Part shown: in pieces, positions 5,072-6,747 of the stretch | How the letters are laid out: the number at the start of each line of letters is the position of its first letter | Position numbering within the stretch: the first letter of the stretch is position 1 | Assembly (NCBI GenBank): GCA_020853655.1 | Contig: JADYYL010000301.1 | Coordinates: 1 to 6,747, forward strand | DNA length: 6,747 bases | Direction: 5' to 3' | Source of the DNA: Deltaproteobacteria bacterium | GTDB lineage: Bacteria; Bdellovibrionota_C; UBA2361; SZUA-149; JADYYL01 | The notes under the pieces: generated by a model | What the model saw: the letters and a program-made list of their open reading frames with translations, nothing else | Told to the model about the DNA's origin: nothing | The model's database searches: none | Made by a program: the position numbers and the translations under genes

Positions 5072-6631
5072 ATGTCTCAATTTAACTCAGGATCTGCTGG
5101 TCGTGGCCCGTCATCTGGTGGTCGTTCACGTCCGCGCCGACCTGGATCTTCCCGTCCTTCTCAAGGCAATCCAAGGCATGACTCGCAACGTGGAGCTCAG
5201 TCTCCTCGCGGCGAGAATGGTCCACGCCAAGAGCAAAGCCGGGACAAACCCCGCCCACAACGTTCATTCGGATCGCGGGATCACGCTCCTCGCCCACGAC
5301 ACGGCCACTCGGATCGACGGGACTCGCGTCCTGCACCGCAGGCTCGTCGTTCGGAGCCGGTGAATCGCGATGCAGATACGTGCTTCGACACCGTCAGCAC
5401 TCCCGTCGTCGCGTCCTCAGGCGAGCCGGTCACGTTTGCGTCGTTTCAGTTTCATCCGCATATCACCCAAGCGTTGACTCATGCTGGGTTCGACGCCCCG
5501 ACCCCGATTCAGCAACAGGCGATTCCGCATGTGCTGGCGGGACGCGATCTCATCGCCCTCGCTCCGACAGGCACGGGAAAGACCGCAGCTTTTGCGCTCC
5601 CCATGCTCCAGTATCTTGGAACGCAGCGAAGCAATCGGCCCCGCGGACTCGTGATCGTCCCGACGCGCGAACTCGCCGAGCAAGTGCTTGATGTCTTCAA
5701 GCAGCTCGGAGCAAAGAGCGGATTGCGCTTCACCACTATCTTCGGCGGTGTCAGCTACTACCGACAGAACGAAGCGCTTCGGCGTGGAGTTGATGTCGTG
5801 GTTGCTTGCCCCGGGCGCCTGCTGGATCACATCGAGCAAGGCACGATCGATTTGAACGGTGTTGAAATGCTCGTCCTCGACGAAGCGGATCGCATGTTCG
5901 ATATGGGATTCCTTCCCGGGATCAAGAAGATCGTCAAGATTCTCCCGAAAGAGCGTCAGAGCATCATGTATTCGGCTACGATGCCGGATGACATCCGCGC
6001 CCTCGCGAGAGAGATGTTGAAGGAGCCACAGACCGTTCAGGTGGCGAAGATCGCCCCCGCGGAGTTGGTTGATCAGTCGCTGTTCCCCTGCACTCAAGAT
6101 CAGAAGACGCCGCTGATGCTGCACCTTCTGAAGTCGATCCCGAAAGATGAATCTGTGCTGGTCTTCGCCCGCACGAAACATCGCGCACGACGACTCGGCG
6201 AAGCGCTCAGCAAGGCTGGCTTCAAGGCGACGTCGCTCCAAGGAAATCTCTCACAATCGCGACGCCAAGAAGCGATGCGAGGATTCCGAGCCGGCTCGTA
6301 TCAGATCATGGTCGCGACAGATATCGTGTCCCGTGGCATCGACGTCAGCCAGATCTTCCACGTGTTCAACTACGATATGCCGGACACGGTCGAAGCTTAC
6401 ATCCACCGCATCGGACGAACGGGCCGCGCTTCACGAGAAGGCAGTGCATATACGTTCGTCACGCGAGAGGATGATTCCGGTGTCCGCGCAACGGAGCGAG
6501 CTCTGAAGATGAAGATTCCGCGCATTCACGTTCCGGAAATTGATCGACCGCAAGCCCCCCGCGCTGCGGCCGTGTCAGACGGAGTCGCCCGCAGTGAGCG
6601 CGCACCGCAAGGCGAGTTCGATCGCGCCTAG
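5072..6631 (+). CDS. DEAD-box RNA helicase, RhlE-type, with basic N-terminal extension
   Basis: A 519-residue ATP-dependent RNA helicase that unwinds or remodels RNA duplexes, with likely roles in ribosome assembly or RNA decay. The core has all family motifs: Q motif (GFDAPTPIQ, about 139-147), Walker A APTGTGKT (164-171), PTREL (197-201), GG (225-226), CPGR in place of the more usual TPGR (246-249), DEAD (270-273), SAT (301-303), VLVFARTKH (362-370), QGN (390-392), VATDIVSRGID (414-424) and HRIGRTGR (445-452). Residues 1-115 are a low-complexity extension of Arg, Ser, Gly, Pro and Gln, probably disordered and RNA-binding. RhlE proteins usually carry such a tail at the C-terminus, and here the C-terminal tail is short. 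I chose the ATG at 5072. The frame is open to a GTG at 4994, but residues upstream look random. No Shine-Dalgarno sequence precedes 5072. Confidence 0.97.
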   Translation: MSQFNSGSAGRGPSSGGRSRPRRPGSSRPSQGNPRHDSQRGAQSPRGENGPRQEQSRDKPRPQRSFGSRDHAPRPRHGHSDRRDSRPAPQARRSEPVNRDADTCFDTVSTPVVASSGEPVTFASFQFHPHITQALTHAGFDAPTPIQQQAIPHVLAGRDLIALAPTGTGKTAAFALPMLQYLGTQRSNRPRGLVIVPTRELAEQVLDVFKQLGAKSGLRFTTIFGGVSYYRQNEALRRGVDVVVACPGRLLDHIEQGTIDLNGVEMLVLDEADRMFDMGFLPGIKKIVKILPKERQSIMYSATMPDDIRALAREMLKEPQTVQVAKIAPAELVDQSLFPCTQDQKTPLMLHLLKSIPKDESVLVFARTKHRARRLGEALSKAGFKATSLQGNLSQSRRQEAMRGFRAGSYQIMVATDIVSRGIDVSQIFHVFNYDMPDTVEAYIHRIGRTGRASREGSAYTFVTREDDSGVRATERALKMKIPRIHVPEIDRPQAPRAAAVSDGVARSERAPQGEFDRA

Positions 6632-6659
6632 AGAGTTTCTGATTCAAACAGAAGTTCTC
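6631..6659 (+). terminator. Hairpin directly after the helicase stop codon
   Basis: GAGAGTTTCTG pairs with CAGAAGTTCTC (two G-U pairs in RNA) around a 7-base loop, giving an 11-bp stem that starts on the last base of the stop codon. It has no T-run and probably acts together with the hairpin that follows as a 3'-end stabiliser or first part of a terminator. Confidence 0.4.
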
Positions 6660-6663
6660 ACGT

Positions 6664-6710
6664 TCGGCCCCGTCCGCCATGAAGTCATGGTCGACGGGGC
6701 CGACGTTTGT
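6664..6710 (+). terminator. Strong intrinsic terminator candidate after the helicase gene
   Basis: TCGGCCCCGTC (6664-6674) pairs perfectly with GACGGGGCCGA (6693-6703). An inner CCATG/CATGG pair (6677-6681 with 6686-6690) closes on an AAGT loop, making a 16-bp two-part stem. A short T-containing tail (CGTTTGT) follows. The stem is much stronger than the tail, so termination may be partly Rho-aided. Confidence 0.6.
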
Positions 6711-6747
6711 ACGGTTTCGATTGAGACGCGAACGAAGTCCTGCGGAA

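Noticed and set aside
5064..5363. 99-codon plus-strand frame overlapping the helicase N-terminus in another frame, with protein-like runs of V and L
   Set aside because: It is an alternate-frame reading of Arg/Ser/Gly/Pro codons, starts with TTG without a ribosome-binding site, and ends inside the helicase gene.
5417..6241. 274-codon open frame on the minus strand
   Set aside because: It lies exactly antisense to the helicase core, whose motifs are all intact. Its translation is arginine/leucine-rich with no recognisable family. It is a shadow.

Overview
This is a 6.7 kb chromosomal-looking window from a mid-to-high GC bacterium, roughly 55-60% GC by eye. A Sec-type signal peptide on one protein and the ordinary housekeeping families fit a Gram-negative-type cell. 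Several start codons have poor Shine-Dalgarno sequences. I cannot place it in a phylum from sequence alone. The DinB-like protein and the protein with a small bL12-like domain feel closer to Acidobacteriota or Planctomycetota-type genomes than to Enterobacteria, but that is only an impression. There is no sign of phage, transposase, CRISPR, rRNA or tRNA.

Layout from left to right. (1) Bases 1-1328, plus strand: the 3' part of an ABC-F ATPase, entering the window inside the Walker B motif of its first ATPase domain. (2) Bases 1399-2187, minus strand, convergent with the ABC-F gene: a DinB-superfamily metal-binding four-helix protein, followed 36 bases later by an 81-residue protein with one membrane segment and a C-terminal region like that of ribosomal protein bL12. 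A perfect 8+8 palindrome (2257-2277) lies upstream of this pair. (3) Bases 2418-2922, minus strand: a compact unit that is easy to overlook. A good sigma-70-type promoter is followed by a leader of about 175 bases with nested helices, and then by two very small single-pass membrane proteins (43 and 55 residues). Their genes overlap by four bases (GTGA), so translation is probably coupled. (4) Bases 2923-3585: no confident gene. It holds a long start-less open frame on the minus strand (possible relic) and three imperfect 17-18 base repeats directly upstream of the next gene. (5) Bases 3586-4362, plus strand: an exported GlcG/HbpS-family (haem-degrading-like) protein. (6) Bases 4363-5071: no confident gene. 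It holds two strong adjacent hairpins (one with perfect 18-bp arms), a terminator-like hairpin and a possible gene relic. (7) Bases 5072-6631, plus strand: an RhlE-type DEAD-box RNA helicase with a long basic N-terminal extension, followed by two stacked terminator-type hairpins.

The two large genes, ABC-F and the DEAD-box helicase, both act in RNA or translation biology, but they are far apart and separately transcribed. There is no obvious shared pathway across the window. The least ordinary part is the structured-leader and small-membrane-protein unit at 2418-2922. The REP-like double hairpin at 4380-4462 comes second.
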